From: Amycolatopsis alkalitolerans
GTDB taxonomy: Bacteria > Actinomycetota > Actinomycetes > Mycobacteriales > Pseudonocardiaceae
Reading direction: 5' to 3'
Assembly (NCBI RefSeq): GCF_006152065.1
Contig: NZ_VDFW01000045.1
Coordinates: forward strand, 1 to 44,006
DNA length: 44,006 bases
Shown: positions 1 through 8,533 of the stretch, in pieces
Position numbering within the stretch: the stretch's first letter is position 1
Layout: every line of letters starts with the position of its first letter
Notes under the pieces: model-generated
The model's database searches: none
Told to the model about the DNA's origin: nothing
The model's input: only the letters and a program-made list of their open reading frames with translations
Made by a program: the position numbers and the translations under genes

Positions 1-1006
1 CCGCACCGCCCAGCGCGCCTGGGAAGACCCCGCCGGCGCCGCCCGCGCCACGCGTTGCCGCCGCGCCCGCGGCAGCCGCGGCGGCCCGCCCGGCACCAGC
101 CGCGCCGGCCTCGCTGGCGGACATGCCACCACCGGTCAGGGCCCTGCCGTCGCCGGGGGTGAGGCCGCCGCCGGAGAGTGACCCTCCTCCCGGGACTGAA
201 CCGGCGCCGCCCAAGCCCGGCGGGGCACCACCGGCGGCCGAAGCCGCGACGGTGCCGTCGGTGCCCGGGTCACCGGTCGGCGACCCCGGTGCCGGATCGC
301 CGCCGCCCTGGCCGGTCGTCACCGCGGGCGCCTCGCCGAAGGTCGGCAGCTTCTCGTGCACGCCCTTGCTCGTGGCCTCGTACTGATCCATCACCCGCAC
401 GGCCTCGGCCTTGGCGCGGGTCGCCTCGCGCTTGCTCGGCAGGTGGTCGTCAAGCAGCTGGTCGGCCAGGATCGCGCCGCTCGGGCCGCTGCTCGCCTGC
501 ACGTCGTAGCCCTCGCGGAAATGGCGCACGTCCGAGTAGTACACCGGTTCCGGCATGCGGTTGCGCGCCTCGATCAGCGCGCTGGTGTAGGTGTCGAGAC
601 CGTCGCCGATCTCGCGCATGGTCCCGCTGGCACCGGCCCCCCACGCGGTGAGCTTCGACGCCGAGTCGGCGGCGCTCACCGCCGAACCGCCGCGCCACGA
701 CAGCAGCAGCTTCTGGACCGTCTTGTGCACGTCCGCCGTCGCGGAGTCCACGTCGACCGCGAGCTTCGCCCAGCGGTGCGCCGCCGTCCCCATCGCGGAG
801 GGATCCGAGGACTGGACCATGTCCCACAGCTGCTGGTGGTCGTAGGCCTGCCAGTTGATCTTGCCGAAGGTCGACTCGCGCTGGTTGACCTTCTGGATCT
901 GCCGGAGCCGGCGGATCCGCCTGCGCTGCCCGGCCGACAGCGGATGATCCTGCGTGTAGTACCGGTGCTTGCGGTGGGTGTTGTAGGGCAGGTTCTTCTC
1001 GCTCAT
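1..1006 (-). CDS. PPE-like / ESX-associated protein, N-terminal 335 residues (runs off left edge)
   Basis: The frame stays open from an ATG at 1006 to the window edge, so the C-terminus is missing. The first 25 residues are basic and rich in Arg/Tyr. Next comes a helical stretch with an SWRGGSA turn near residue 105, of the WXG type found in ESX (type VII) substrates. After about residue 215 the protein becomes a low-complexity Gly/Pro/Ala/Ser tail. The layout of helical hairpin plus glycine-rich tail matches PPE-domain proteins of Pseudonocardiaceae, which are thought to be exported by, or associated with, type VII secretion. The start overlaps the stop of the upstream gene (ATGA, 1003-1006), so the pair is probably translationally coupled. 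The export role is inferred, because no ESX machinery gene is in the window. Confidence 0.75.
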   Translation of the reverse strand, partial: MSEKNLPYNTHRKHRYYTQDHPLSAGQRRRIRRLRQIQKVNQRESTFGKINWQAYDHQQLWDMVQSSDPSAMGTAAHRWAKLAVDVDSATADVHKTVQKLLLSWRGGSAVSAADSASKLTAWGAGASGTMREIGDGLDTYTSALIEARNRMPEPVYYSDVRHFREGYDVQASSGPSGAILADQLLDDHLPSKREATRAKAEAVRVMDQYEATSKGVHEKLPTFGEAPAVTTGQGGGDPAPGSPTGDPGTDGTVAASAAGGAPPGLGGAGSVPGGGSLSGGGLTPGDGRALTGGGMSASEAGAAGAGRAAAAAAGAAATRGAGGAGGVFPGALGGA

Positions 1007-1494
1007 CGGCCCGTTCCCCCGGATTCGGTGTCCTTGTGGATCGCCGCCATGGCGTCGCGGGCCTGCTCCTCCTGCTGCTCGTGACCGGCCCCGGCGCGCC
1101 TGATCGCGTCACGCAACGACGCCAGCTCGTCGAGGTACTCGCGCAGCGTCGCCTGCACTCCCGTCTGGTCCGAACCGCGCACGCCGAACGCCTTGCGCAG
1201 ATGCGCCGCCACCGGACCGCCACCGTCCCGCAGCGGTGCCCCCAGCTCCTTGGCCTGGGTCAGCAGCTCGGACAGCTCGTCGTAACGCTTGCCCAGCTGC
1301 GCATCGGCCGCGGCGATCTCCGCGGGGTCCAGTTCGATCCGGCCACCGTCGCCGACCAGTCGCGCCGAGCCTGCCCCGCTGGGGGCGTCGACGCTCTCGG
1401 CGCGCTGCACGTGGTGCGGCGTTTTGGGCTCTTTGCCCACTTTGTGGAGATAGTTCCTGACGTCTTCCTTGTCCTGCAGCCGGCGCGGATCCAC
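1003..1494 (-). CDS. small helical protein paired with the PPE-like gene (ESX-1 secretion-associated type, hypothetical)
   Basis: About 163 residues, acidic and mostly helical, with long heptad-like stretches and no signal peptide or membrane segment. I chose the GTG at 1494 because a GGGGAGG ribosome site lies 8 bases upstream. A TTG at 1548 would add 18 residues with a poorer site. The gene ends in an ATGA overlap with the PPE-like gene, so the two are likely one operon and may form a complex. The size and alpha-helical character resemble the small partners of PPE proteins in ESX loci. I cannot assign a family by sequence alone, so the function is inferred from context. Confidence 0.65.
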   Translation of the reverse strand: MDPRRLQDKEDVRNYLHKVGKEPKTPHHVQRAESVDAPSGAGSARLVGDGGRIELDPAEIAAADAQLGKRYDELSELLTQAKELGAPLRDGGGPVAAHLRKAFGVRGSDQTGVQATLREYLDELASLRDAIRRAGAGHEQQEEQARDAMAAIHKDTESGGTGR

Positions 1495-1647
1495 CCAGTC
1501 CACCTCCCCGTTCAGCGCTGCCCGGGCGCCCGACAAGTATGGCAACAACCATCCTGTCCGGCAGCCGTTTCGCCGAACTCGTGCACGCTCGGCGTTAGGA
1601 CGGAGCGTGCACGCGCGAGGTTCCCGGCGGCACCCGGGCCCCCTGCC

Positions 1648-2046
1648 TCACAGCACGAGGACCGCGAACACGTTCGACGCGGCGGAGGCGTACAGGGTGG
1701 TTTCCGGGTGGTAGACGCGCAAGGTGAACTGCGCGGACACCGCGAAGCTGAGATCCAGGGTGAACCCGCCGTCCGGCCGGCACCGGCCGGTCGTCAGGTC
1801 CACCCACGCCCCGGCCTGGAGGCTCTGCACGACGACCGGTTCGGCGCCGCCGCCGGATCGGGCGGCCACGTCCAGCGTGCCGCGGACCTTGAGCTTCTGC
1901 CCGACCTTGACCTGCTGCTGGGCGGCGTTCGCGTGCAGGGTGACCTTGGTCTTGGGCGCGGCGGCAGCGGCCGGGGCCGCCACGAGCAGCGCACAGCACA
2001 CGGCCAGCAAGGCGATCACGACGCGGCGAGCGATTGACCTGTCCAT
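1648..2046 (-). CDS. secreted beta-rich hypothetical protein
   Basis: 132 residues. The N-terminus has two Arg-containing positive patches, then a hydrophobic core (about residues 8-24) and an AAPAAAAA cleavage region, a clear Sec signal peptide. The mature part of about 100 residues alternates polar and hydrophobic positions, with VKVGQKLKVRGTL near its start. This resembles the Ig-like domains of secreted actinobacterial proteins in which a short ligand-free beta sandwich is the whole protein. No catalytic motif or cysteine is visible in the mature part. It lies alone, with 100-150 bp gaps on both sides. Extracellular location is well supported and the function is unknown. Confidence 0.7.
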   Translation of the reverse strand: MDRSIARRVVIALLAVCCALLVAAPAAAAAPKTKVTLHANAAQQQVKVGQKLKVRGTLDVAARSGGGAEPVVVQSLQAGAWVDLTTGRCRPDGGFTLDLSFAVSAQFTLRVYHPETTLYASAASNVFAVLVL

Positions 2047-2191
2047 AGAAGCAGTGGAGCACCAGTCAGCGAGGAAAGATCCGGAATCTCCCCGAATGGG
2101 GCGCGCTGACCACCTGTCCTGGTGACCCGGTCACGTCGGCGTCGTTGGTCCCCAGGCCCTGGCGACCAGGAGGTGACGGCCCCGGGCACGT

Positions 2192-2812
2192 TCAGGCGAG
2201 CGCGTGGTCTTCGGCGAACACCTCGTGACATCCCTTGCTGCAGAAGGCATAGCGCGTGCCCTCGTGCTCGACGGTCGCGGCGGCGTGCTTGAACGGGACG
2301 GTCATCCCGCAGACCGGGTCGAGCCCGGTGCCTGGCGGGAGCCCCTCCGCCGATCGTGGGGCGTCGCGGTGCGGTTTCGTGATCATCCGGAGCAGGTCCG
2401 CGGAGCTCAGCGGCCGGCCCATCGCCCCGGCTCCCCCTTCGCGCAGGCCGAGCACGTGAATCCAGCACACCGGTTCGTCGTACAACCGGGACGGCTGCGC
2501 GTCGATGTCGGCGAACACCTGGGTGAACGCCTTCACCAGGTGTGGAGCCATCTCCTCGCGCCAGCTTTCCGGCACGGTGACGCGGACCAGGTAAGGCGGT
2601 GCGGCACCGGGTTCCCGGGAGCGCCCGGCGACGTACCAGTCGTCCGTCTCGTGAAACAGCACGTGGCACAGTGACCGCCCGGCGACGATGACGGCTTCGG
2701 GCGCGTCACTGTCGCCGGCCTGCATCACGTCGGTGACCAGCCGCTCGCCCAGTATCCGGCGCTGGCCGGCGCTCAACGCGCCCGGTGGGTAGCACACCTC
2801 GACGAACATCAT
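2192..2812 (-). CDS. tautomerase-like domain fused to a C-terminal YHS metal-binding domain
   Basis: 206 residues. Residues 1-70 have the MFVEVCYPPGALSAGQR type start of the 4-oxalocrotonate tautomerase fold, but the catalytic Pro that normally follows the initiator Met is absent (Met-Met-Phe), so activity of that domain is doubtful. From about residue 165 comes a YHS domain: DPVCGMTV, then YAFCSKGC near residue 192. It therefore has the paired cysteines typical of the small metal-binding modules found with copper and heavy-metal ATPases. A GGGGAG site precedes the start by 8 bases. The gene diverges from the sensor kinase at 2999. Copper or other metal handling is inferred from the YHS domain and the copper genes 3-8 kb away. 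Confidence 0.75.
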   Translation of the reverse strand: MMFVEVCYPPGALSAGQRRILGERLVTDVMQAGDSDAPEAVIVAGRSLCHVLFHETDDWYVAGRSREPGAAPPYLVRVTVPESWREEMAPHLVKAFTQVFADIDAQPSRLYDEPVCWIHVLGLREGGAGAMGRPLSSADLLRMITKPHRDAPRSAEGLPPGTGLDPVCGMTVPFKHAAATVEHEGTRYAFCSKGCHEVFAEDHALA

Positions 2813-2998
2813 GGGTTTGACTCCCCTCGTGGATTCCGCCTGTGGCCCCGATCCTCACCCGCCGCGGGCCGTCTTCGCGTCGGATGGGGGAAGGCAATCC
2901 GCGCGATACTCGGGAAGCAGCGCCGGGCGCGCGCTACTCCCCTGGTAGTACGTCCGTGGGAGAACGCGGTGGTGCCGCGATCGGGCTATCGTTCGCCC

Positions 2999-4135
2999 AT
3001 GACCGCGGACCGGGGATGGGCGCTCGCGCGCGATGTCGCGCTCGCCGCCGCCGTGGCCGCCCTCGCCGTGACGGACGCGGCGCTGAGCGCCCACCGGCTC
3101 GCCGCCCTCGACTACGCCCTGCTGCTCGCGGGCACGCTGGTCATCGCCGTCCGGCGGCGCGCGCCGCGGACGGTGCTGGTGATCAGCCTGGTGCTCATTC
3201 TCGCCTACACCGCGCGCGTCGGGCCGGGCCCGATCGCCACGGTGCCCGTGCTCATCGCGATCTACACGGTCACCGCCGCGGGGCACCGGATCCTGGCCGC
3301 GTCGGTGACGGTGCCGCTGATCGTCATCGCGGTGGCGTCCAACCTCGCGAAAACGCCCGGCGACCCCGCCGGGCAGGCGATCCAGGCCGCCATCCTGCCC
3401 GTCGGGTGGTTCGTCGCCTCCTTCGTGCTCGGCGAGGTCAGCCGCCACCGCCGCGCGTTCGTCGCGGAAGCACAGGAGCGGGCGCGCGACGCCGAACGCA
3501 CACGTGAGGCGGTCGCGCTGCGCCGCGCCGACGAAGAGCGGCTGCGGATCGCCCGGGAACTCCACGATTCGCTCACCCATACCATTTCGGTGATCAAGGT
3601 CCAGGCCGGCGTCGCCGTGCACCTCGCCCGCAAACGCGGCGAGGAGGTGCCCGAAGCTCTGGTGGCCGTGGAAGACGCGAGCCAGGAGGCGATGCGGGAA
3701 CTGCGCGCGACGCTGGAAGTGCTGCGTGGCCCCGGCGAGGACGGCGGTTACGGGCTCGATCGCCTGCCTGCGCTCATCGAGCGGGCCGCCACCGCGGGCC
3801 CGCCGGCGACGATGACGGTCGAGGGGCAGCGCGGCTCGGTACCGCCGGCCGTGGACCGCGCCGCGTACCGGATCGTGCAGGAGGCGCTCACCAACGTCGC
3901 CAAGCACGCCAACGCGACCGCGGCCCGGGTCACGATCGGCTACACGCCCGGCATGGTCGCGATCCGTGTGGAGGACGACGGCACGGCGGCGGCCGGCGAC
4001 GGGATCGTGCCGGGCATGGGGCTGGCCGGGATGCGGGAACGCGTGACGGCGCTCGGCGGGTGCCTCAACGCGGCCCCGCGTCCCGGCGGCGGCTTCAGCG
4101 TGACCGCGGAACTGCCGCTGGAGGGCGCGCGGTGA
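2999..4135 (+). CDS. NarL-family two-component sensor histidine kinase
   Basis: 378 residues from the ATG at 2999, which is preferred over an upstream GTG because the hydrophobic N-terminus begins right after it. About five membrane segments fill residues 10-147 with almost no external loop. A short coiled linker follows, then a HisKA_3 domain with RIARELHDSLTHT, where His189 is the likely phosphorylation site. A C-terminal HATPase_c domain has the N-box QEALTNVAKHA and the G-box motifs DDGTAAAGDG and GMGLAGMRERV. This is the DegS/NarX-like class. The stop overlaps the start of the response regulator (GTGA), so kinase and regulator are translationally coupled partners. The signal is not evident. 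A membrane-embedded stimulus is plausible because there is no extracytoplasmic domain. Confidence 0.93.
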   Translation: MTADRGWALARDVALAAAVAALAVTDAALSAHRLAALDYALLLAGTLVIAVRRRAPRTVLVISLVLILAYTARVGPGPIATVPVLIAIYTVTAAGHRILAASVTVPLIVIAVASNLAKTPGDPAGQAIQAAILPVGWFVASFVLGEVSRHRRAFVAEAQERARDAERTREAVALRRADEERLRIARELHDSLTHTISVIKVQAGVAVHLARKRGEEVPEALVAVEDASQEAMRELRATLEVLRGPGEDGGYGLDRLPALIERAATAGPPATMTVEGQRGSVPPAVDRAAYRIVQEALTNVAKHANATAARVTIGYTPGMVAIRVEDDGTAAAGDGIVPGMGLAGMRERVTALGGCLNAAPRPGGGFSVTAELPLEGAR

Positions 4136-4788
4136 TCCGGGTGCTGCTCGTCGACGACCAGGCGCTCATCCGCGGCGGGTTCCGCGCGCTGCTCGATGCC
4201 GAGGACGACATCGAGATCGTCGGTGAGGCCGCGGACGGCGCGGCCGGGGCCGCACTGGCCGCCCGGCACCGACCGGACGTGGCCCTGATCGACATCCAGA
4301 TGCCTGCCGTGGACGGGATCGAAGCCACCAGGCGGATCGCCGCGGACCCCGGGCTGGCCGGTGTGCACGTGGTGATCCTGACGAACTACGGGCTCGACGA
4401 GTACGTGTTCGACGCGTTACGCGCCGGGGCGAGCGGATTCCTGGTGAAGGACATCGAACCCGCCGACCTCATCGCCGCGGTGCGTGTCGCGGCGCGCGGC
4501 GAAGCGTTGCTGTCCCCCTCGATCACGCGAAAGCTCATCAGCGCCTTCGTCGCGCGCCCGCCGCGGATGCCGCAGGCACCCGACGATCTGACACCACGGG
4601 AACGCGAGGTCGTCACCCTGGTCGCGCGCGGGTTGTCCAACGACGGTATCGCCGAGCACATGGTGATCAGCCCGACCACGGCGAAGACCCACGTGAGCCG
4701 CGCGATGCGGAAGCTCGGCGCGCGGGACCGGGCGCAACTGGTCGTCCACGCCTACGAAACCGGGCTGGTCGAGCCGGGACAACCCTGA
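4132..4788 (+). CDS. NarL/LuxR-type response regulator, partner of the adjacent kinase
   Basis: 218 residues from the GTG at 4132, which overlaps the kinase stop. The receiver domain (1-120) has the acidic pair D9/D10 in LLVDDQ, phosphoacceptor Asp54 in ALIDIQMP, and a conserved Lys in FLVKD. A linker leads to a LuxR-type helix-turn-helix in the last 65 residues (LTPREREVVTLVARGLSNDGIAEHM, given here in part, then SPTTAKTHVSRAMRKL). It is a DNA-binding transcription regulator acting on phosphorylation. Targets cannot be read from the sequence. The gene ends 4 bp before the convergent MarR gene. Confidence 0.95.
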   Translation: MIRVLLVDDQALIRGGFRALLDAEDDIEIVGEAADGAAGAALAARHRPDVALIDIQMPAVDGIEATRRIAADPGLAGVHVVILTNYGLDEYVFDALRAGASGFLVKDIEPADLIAAVRVAARGEALLSPSITRKLISAFVARPPRMPQAPDDLTPREREVVTLVARGLSNDGIAEHMVISPTTAKTHVSRAMRKLGARDRAQLVVHAYETGLVEPGQP

Positions 4789-4792
4789 CCGC

Positions 4793-5293
4793 CTACAGCC
4801 ACAGGAGCCCGTCGCCATGTTCGGCGATGCCCGGTTCGTCGCCCGCCTCCGCGAAGGCGGCCAGCGCTCCGACCAGGTCGCGGCGCACGGCGACCGGCAT
4901 CCGGCTGACGATGCGGGAGATCTCGCGCCGGCGCCGTTGGGTGACTTCACGCACGACTGCGGCCCCCGTCGCGGTCAGCGACACGACGAGCTCGCGGCGG
5001 GACGCCGGATTCGCCTCGCGGCTGACGAGGTCGGCGGCGACGAGCCGGTCGACCATCCTGGTCGCGGTCGAGGGGTTCACCGCGAGCGAGTCGGCCAGCA
5101 CGGTGAGCTTCACCGGTCCGCGGCTGCTCAGGACGACGAGCAGCCGGAACTGCGGGATCGTGATGGACTCGTCGACGGCCGCGATCGAGCGCGCGGACAC
5201 CGCCACGAGCAGGCGGGAAGCGGTGAGCACGGCGTCAGTGACGGCGTCGACGTCATCGGTTGCCGTGGGTGCGGCGCTGCGACGCGTGGGCAT
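4793..5293 (-). CDS. MarR-family transcriptional regulator
   Basis: 166 residues with a winged helix in the middle: a dimerisation helix, then ITIPQFRLLVVLSSRG, the recognition region VNPSTATRMVDRLVAADLV, and a wing at residues 90-110 ending in RRELVVSLT. Length and layout fit MarR. It is divergent from the CopD-CtaG gene, with about 115 bp between them that must hold both promoters, so control of the copper/oxidase-assembly operon or of itself is likely. That link is inference. The tail of about 20 residues after the last helix is acidic and atypical. Confidence 0.9.
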   Translation of the reverse strand: MPTRRSAAPTATDDVDAVTDAVLTASRLLVAVSARSIAAVDESITIPQFRLLVVLSSRGPVKLTVLADSLAVNPSTATRMVDRLVAADLVSREANPASRRELVVSLTATGAAVVREVTQRRRREISRIVSRMPVAVRRDLVGALAAFAEAGDEPGIAEHGDGLLWL

Positions 5294-5353
5294 ACCTCTG
5301 TTCTACCGCACACCCCTTACGGCGAGCTCAAGCCAACGTCGCATACTGCAAGC

Positions 5354-5413
5354 ATGTCGTGGACGATGCGTGAGAGCCGGACGGTGGCGCCATCCGGCCG
5401 GGTAGCGGCATGA
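5354..5413 (+). CDS. possible 19-residue leader ORF coupled to the CopD-CtaG gene
   Basis: An ATG at 5354 opens 19 codons that end in an ATGA overlap with the start of the next gene at 5410. No good ribosome site precedes it. The DNA inside can fold around the TGGCGCCA palindrome just upstream of the main start. It may be a translational-coupling leader, or simply the untranslated region of the main gene. The evidence is weak. Confidence 0.2.
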   Translation: MSWTMRESRTVAPSGRVAA

Positions 5414-7284
5414 GTCCACGCGCCGCGGCGGCCACCGGGCTCGTCCTCGCCTGCGCCGCGCTCGCCGTGCTGTCCGCGTTGGCCGGTGCCGGCCCCTATC
5501 ACGCCGTCGGCAATGCCGATCCGGGTGCGCTGGTCTCGATCGGCGCGCCCGTCCTGCGCCTGCTCGCCGACGTGGCCGCGGCCCTCACCGTGGGCGCGCT
5601 GGTGTTCACCGGGATGTTCACCCGGCCGCAGCAGACCGGGTTGCTGTCCGGGCCGGGGTACGCCGAGCTCCGGATAGCGGGCCGGGCGGCCACCGCGTGG
5701 GCCGTCATCGCCGTGCTGCTGGTGCCTTGGTCCGCCGCCGCCACGGCCGGGCTGCCGCTGGGCACCGTCCTCGACCCGGCCGCGCTCGTGGGTTTGATCG
5801 GGGCGAGCGAGGAACCCAGGGCGTGGCTGGTGACGGCGGTCGCCGCCGCCGTCGTGGCCGTGGGCTCCCGGCTGGTCCTGCGCTGGCATCCCGCGTTGCT
5901 GCTGCTGGGCACGGCGGTGTTCGCGGTGCTGCCCCCGCTGGTGACCGGTCACGGGTCCGGCGACATGGGGCACGACCTGGCGCTGGCGGCGCTCGTGGTG
6001 CACGTGCCCGCCGCCGCGATCTGGTTCGGCGGCCTGTTCGCGGTGCTCCGGCGCGGCCGCACGCCCGAACACCTCGCCCGGTACGCGCGCCTGGCGACCG
6101 GATGCTGGCTGGTGCTGATCGGGTCGGGGCTGGTCCTCGGCCTCGTCCTCGCGCCGCCTGGCCAATGGCTCTCGGGCTACGGGCTGGTGCTGGCGGTCAA
6201 GACCGTGTTCGCGATCGCGCTGGGCGCGGCGGGACTCCGGCTGCGGCGGCGGGCCCGATTCTGGCGCGCCGAACTGCTCACGCTACTCGGGCTCTTCGCG
6301 CTGTCGGCCGACCTGACCCACCTGTCCGTTCCCGCCGTACTCGGGCGGGCGGCCACGACGACGCAGGCGATGCTGGGCTACGACCTCGCCGGGCCGCCGA
6401 CCGTGCTGAGGCTGCTCACCGAATGGCGCATCGACCCGCTGTTCGCGCCGCTGGCGATTCTGCTCGCGCTGGCCTACCTCGCCGGGGTCCGGCGGGTCCG
6501 CGGCTACGGGCAGCCGTGGCCGGCGGGCCGGACCGCGGCCTGGCTCGCCGGATGCGCGGTGGTGCTGGTGGCCACCTCGTCCGGGCTCGGGCGCTACGCG
6601 GCCGCGATGTTCAGCATGCATATGGCGGCACACATGCTGCTGTCCATGCTCGCGCCCGCGCTGCTGGTGCTGGGCGGGCCGCTGACGCTGGTGCGCACGG
6701 CGCGCCCGGTCGGAACCGGCCTGCCCGGCCTCCGCGACTGGCTCGATCTCGTCCGCGACTCGACGCTGGTGCGCGCCCTGACGCATCCCTTCGTCGTGCT
6801 CGTGCTGTTCGCCGGTTCGCCGTTCGCGCTCTACTTCACCGGCCTGTTCGACGCCGCGGCCCGCTTCCACTGGGCGCATCTGGCGATCGACGCCTGGTTC
6901 CTCGGCGTGGGCTACCTGTTCCTGTGGCCGGTGATCGGGGTCGACGCGGCGCCCCGGCCGCTGCCGAACGCGGCGCGGCTGGGCCTGCTGCTCGCCGCGA
7001 TGCCCGCCGACATCCTGTTCGGCGCGGTCGTGCTCGGCACGTCGCGGCTGATCGGCAACGGGGTCGCGTCGGCGCAGATGTACTCTGCCCTCGCCCTGCC
7101 GTGGGTGCCGGACCTACATGCCGACCAGCGGCTCGCCGGGCTGCTCGCGCTGGTCGTCGGCGAACTGACGCTGCTGGTCGTGCTCGGGGCGCTGATCGGG
7201 CGATGGGCGCGCGTCGATGCCGACGACGAACCCGAACTGACCGGGCTGACGCTCACCGCCCGGACCGGGAGAGGACAAGAGTGA
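5410..7284 (+). CDS. CopD-CtaG fusion membrane protein (copper uptake / cytochrome oxidase assembly)
   Basis: 624 residues with about 14-16 membrane spans. The first ~310 residues look like the CopD copper-resistance domain, with HGSGDMGHDLALAALVVHVPAA carrying the conserved His residues (about 178-200). The second half is a caa3-type CtaG domain, recognised by the FSMHMAAHMLLSMLAPALL block with its MHM-x-x-H histidines, and by WAHLAIDAWFLGVGYLFLWP further on. CtaG proteins help deliver copper to cytochrome c oxidase. The fusion is common in actinomycetes. It overlaps the next gene by GTGA, giving an operon with the MauE and DsbA genes. Membrane copper delivery is a family-based assignment. 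Confidence 0.9.
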   Translation: MSPRAAAATGLVLACAALAVLSALAGAGPYHAVGNADPGALVSIGAPVLRLLADVAAALTVGALVFTGMFTRPQQTGLLSGPGYAELRIAGRAATAWAVIAVLLVPWSAAATAGLPLGTVLDPAALVGLIGASEEPRAWLVTAVAAAVVAVGSRLVLRWHPALLLLGTAVFAVLPPLVTGHGSGDMGHDLALAALVVHVPAAAIWFGGLFAVLRRGRTPEHLARYARLATGCWLVLIGSGLVLGLVLAPPGQWLSGYGLVLAVKTVFAIALGAAGLRLRRRARFWRAELLTLLGLFALSADLTHLSVPAVLGRAATTTQAMLGYDLAGPPTVLRLLTEWRIDPLFAPLAILLALAYLAGVRRVRGYGQPWPAGRTAAWLAGCAVVLVATSSGLGRYAAAMFSMHMAAHMLLSMLAPALLVLGGPLTLVRTARPVGTGLPGLRDWLDLVRDSTLVRALTHPFVVLVLFAGSPFALYFTGLFDAAARFHWAHLAIDAWFLGVGYLFLWPVIGVDAAPRPLPNAARLGLLLAAMPADILFGAVVLGTSRLIGNGVASAQMYSALALPWVPDLHADQRLAGLLALVVGELTLLVVLGALIGRWARVDADDEPELTGLTLTARTGRGQE

Positions 7285-7769
7285 ACCGACGAATAGCGCT
7301 CGACGGCGCCGGTGCGCTGGCGCGGCTCGGGCTGGCGGCGGTGTGGCTGATCTCCGGCGCCATCAAGGTCGCCGATCCCGACCAGTTCTACGGCGCGGTA
7401 CGCGCCTATCAGCTGTTCGGCGGCAGCGTGTCGAGCGTCCTCGCCGCCGTGATCCCGTTCCTCGAACTGGCGCTGGGCCTGCTGCTCGTGCTCGGCCTCG
7501 GCGTCCGGCTGGTCGCGGTCCTGTCCGGGCTGCTGTTGCTGGCCTACATCGCCGGGGTCGCGCAGTCGTGGGCCCGCGGTCTCACGATCGACTGCGGCTG
7601 TTTCGGCGGCGGCGGGCAGGTGGCCGCCGGGCAGACCCACTACGGCACCGAGATCCTGCGCGATATCGGCTTCCTCGTGCTCGCGGCGTGGCTCACCTGG
7701 CGCCCCCGCACCCCGCTGTCCCTCGACGGCCTGTTCACCAGGCGAACACGATCCCTAGGAGAGGCATGA
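7281..7769 (+). CDS. MauE/DoxX-family membrane protein with a Cys-Gly-Cys motif
   Basis: 162 residues with four membrane helices. The first contains LAAVWLISGAIKVADPDQF, the MauE/DoxX hallmark. A loop after the third helix has TIDCGCFGGGG with Cys105 and Cys107. MauE-type proteins are thought to pass electrons or keep a partner thiol protein in the right redox state, and the partner here is the DsbA-like gene that follows with an ATGA overlap. The start GTG overlaps the stop of the CopD-CtaG gene. I infer a membrane redox module serving thiol chemistry in copper-protein assembly. Confidence 0.88.
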   Translation: MNRRIALDGAGALARLGLAAVWLISGAIKVADPDQFYGAVRAYQLFGGSVSSVLAAVIPFLELALGLLLVLGLGVRLVAVLSGLLLLAYIAGVAQSWARGLTIDCGCFGGGGQVAAGQTHYGTEILRDIGFLVLAAWLTWRPRTPLSLDGLFTRRTRSLGEA

Positions 7770-8533
7770 CGAACAACCGCACCCGCAAGCAGGCCAGCCG
7801 CGCCGTCGCCGCGGCGCGGGGCACGCGCCGCGGCAACACCCCGATGGCGGTCGGCATCGTCGTGGTCGTGGTGCTCGCGCTGGCCGTGGGCGGCGGCGTC
7901 TGGTACCAGAAGCACCGCGCCGCGCAGGCCGCGGAGTCCGTCATCCCCGTCCAGCAGATCGCGGATCCCTCGATCCCGGCCGTGTTCGATCCGGGCACCG
8001 GGACGGTGCTGGTCGGCAAGGACACGGCGAAGGTCACCGTGGACGCCTACGAGGACTTCCTGTGCCCGATCTGCGGCGACTTCGAGCGCGCGAACTTCGG
8101 CGATCTGGAGCAGCGGCTGTCCGGCGGCGCGATCAAGATCCGCTACCACATGCTCAACCTGCTCGCCGACCGCTCGAACCCGCCCGGCTACTCGACGATC
8201 GCGGCGAACACCGCGCTCGCGGTCGCGACCGCCGACCCGAAGGAGTTCCTGGCCTTCCACAAGAGCCTGTTCTGGAAGCAGCCCGAGGAGAACGGCACGG
8301 GCTGGACCCAGGACCAGCTGTCGAACCTCGCGCAGCGGCTCGGGGTCACCGGCGACAAGTTCACGTCGCTGGTGAACGGCAGCACCTATGCCGCCAAGAT
8401 CCAGCAGAACCTGCAGACCGCGGAAAACGACCAGTCGCTGTGGCAGAGCGGCAATTTCGGCACCCCGACGGTGCTGGTGAACGGCAAGCTCGTGAACTGG
8501 CAGCAGCCCGGCTGGCTCGACATCGCGGCCTGA
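7766..8533 (+). CDS. membrane-anchored DsbA-like thioredoxin-fold protein
   Basis: 255 residues. A basic cytosolic N-terminus is followed by one membrane anchor (27-46). The thioredoxin fold then has the active site FLCPICGDF (Cys100, Cys103) and the cis-Pro loop FGTPTVLVNG near the end. The inserted helical part between them fits the DsbA/DSBA-like family of actinobacteria. It faces the outside of the membrane and should oxidise or reduce protein thiols. It is the last gene of the 5410-8533 operon. Its stop directly abuts that of the convergent copper ATPase (8533/8534). The partner is probably the MauE protein upstream. Confidence 0.92.
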   Translation: MTNNRTRKQASRAVAAARGTRRGNTPMAVGIVVVVVLALAVGGGVWYQKHRAAQAAESVIPVQQIADPSIPAVFDPGTGTVLVGKDTAKVTVDAYEDFLCPICGDFERANFGDLEQRLSGGAIKIRYHMLNLLADRSNPPGYSTIAANTALAVATADPKEFLAFHKSLFWKQPEENGTGWTQDQLSNLAQRLGVTGDKFTSLVNGSTYAAKIQQNLQTAENDQSLWQSGNFGTPTVLVNGKLVNWQQPGWLDIAA

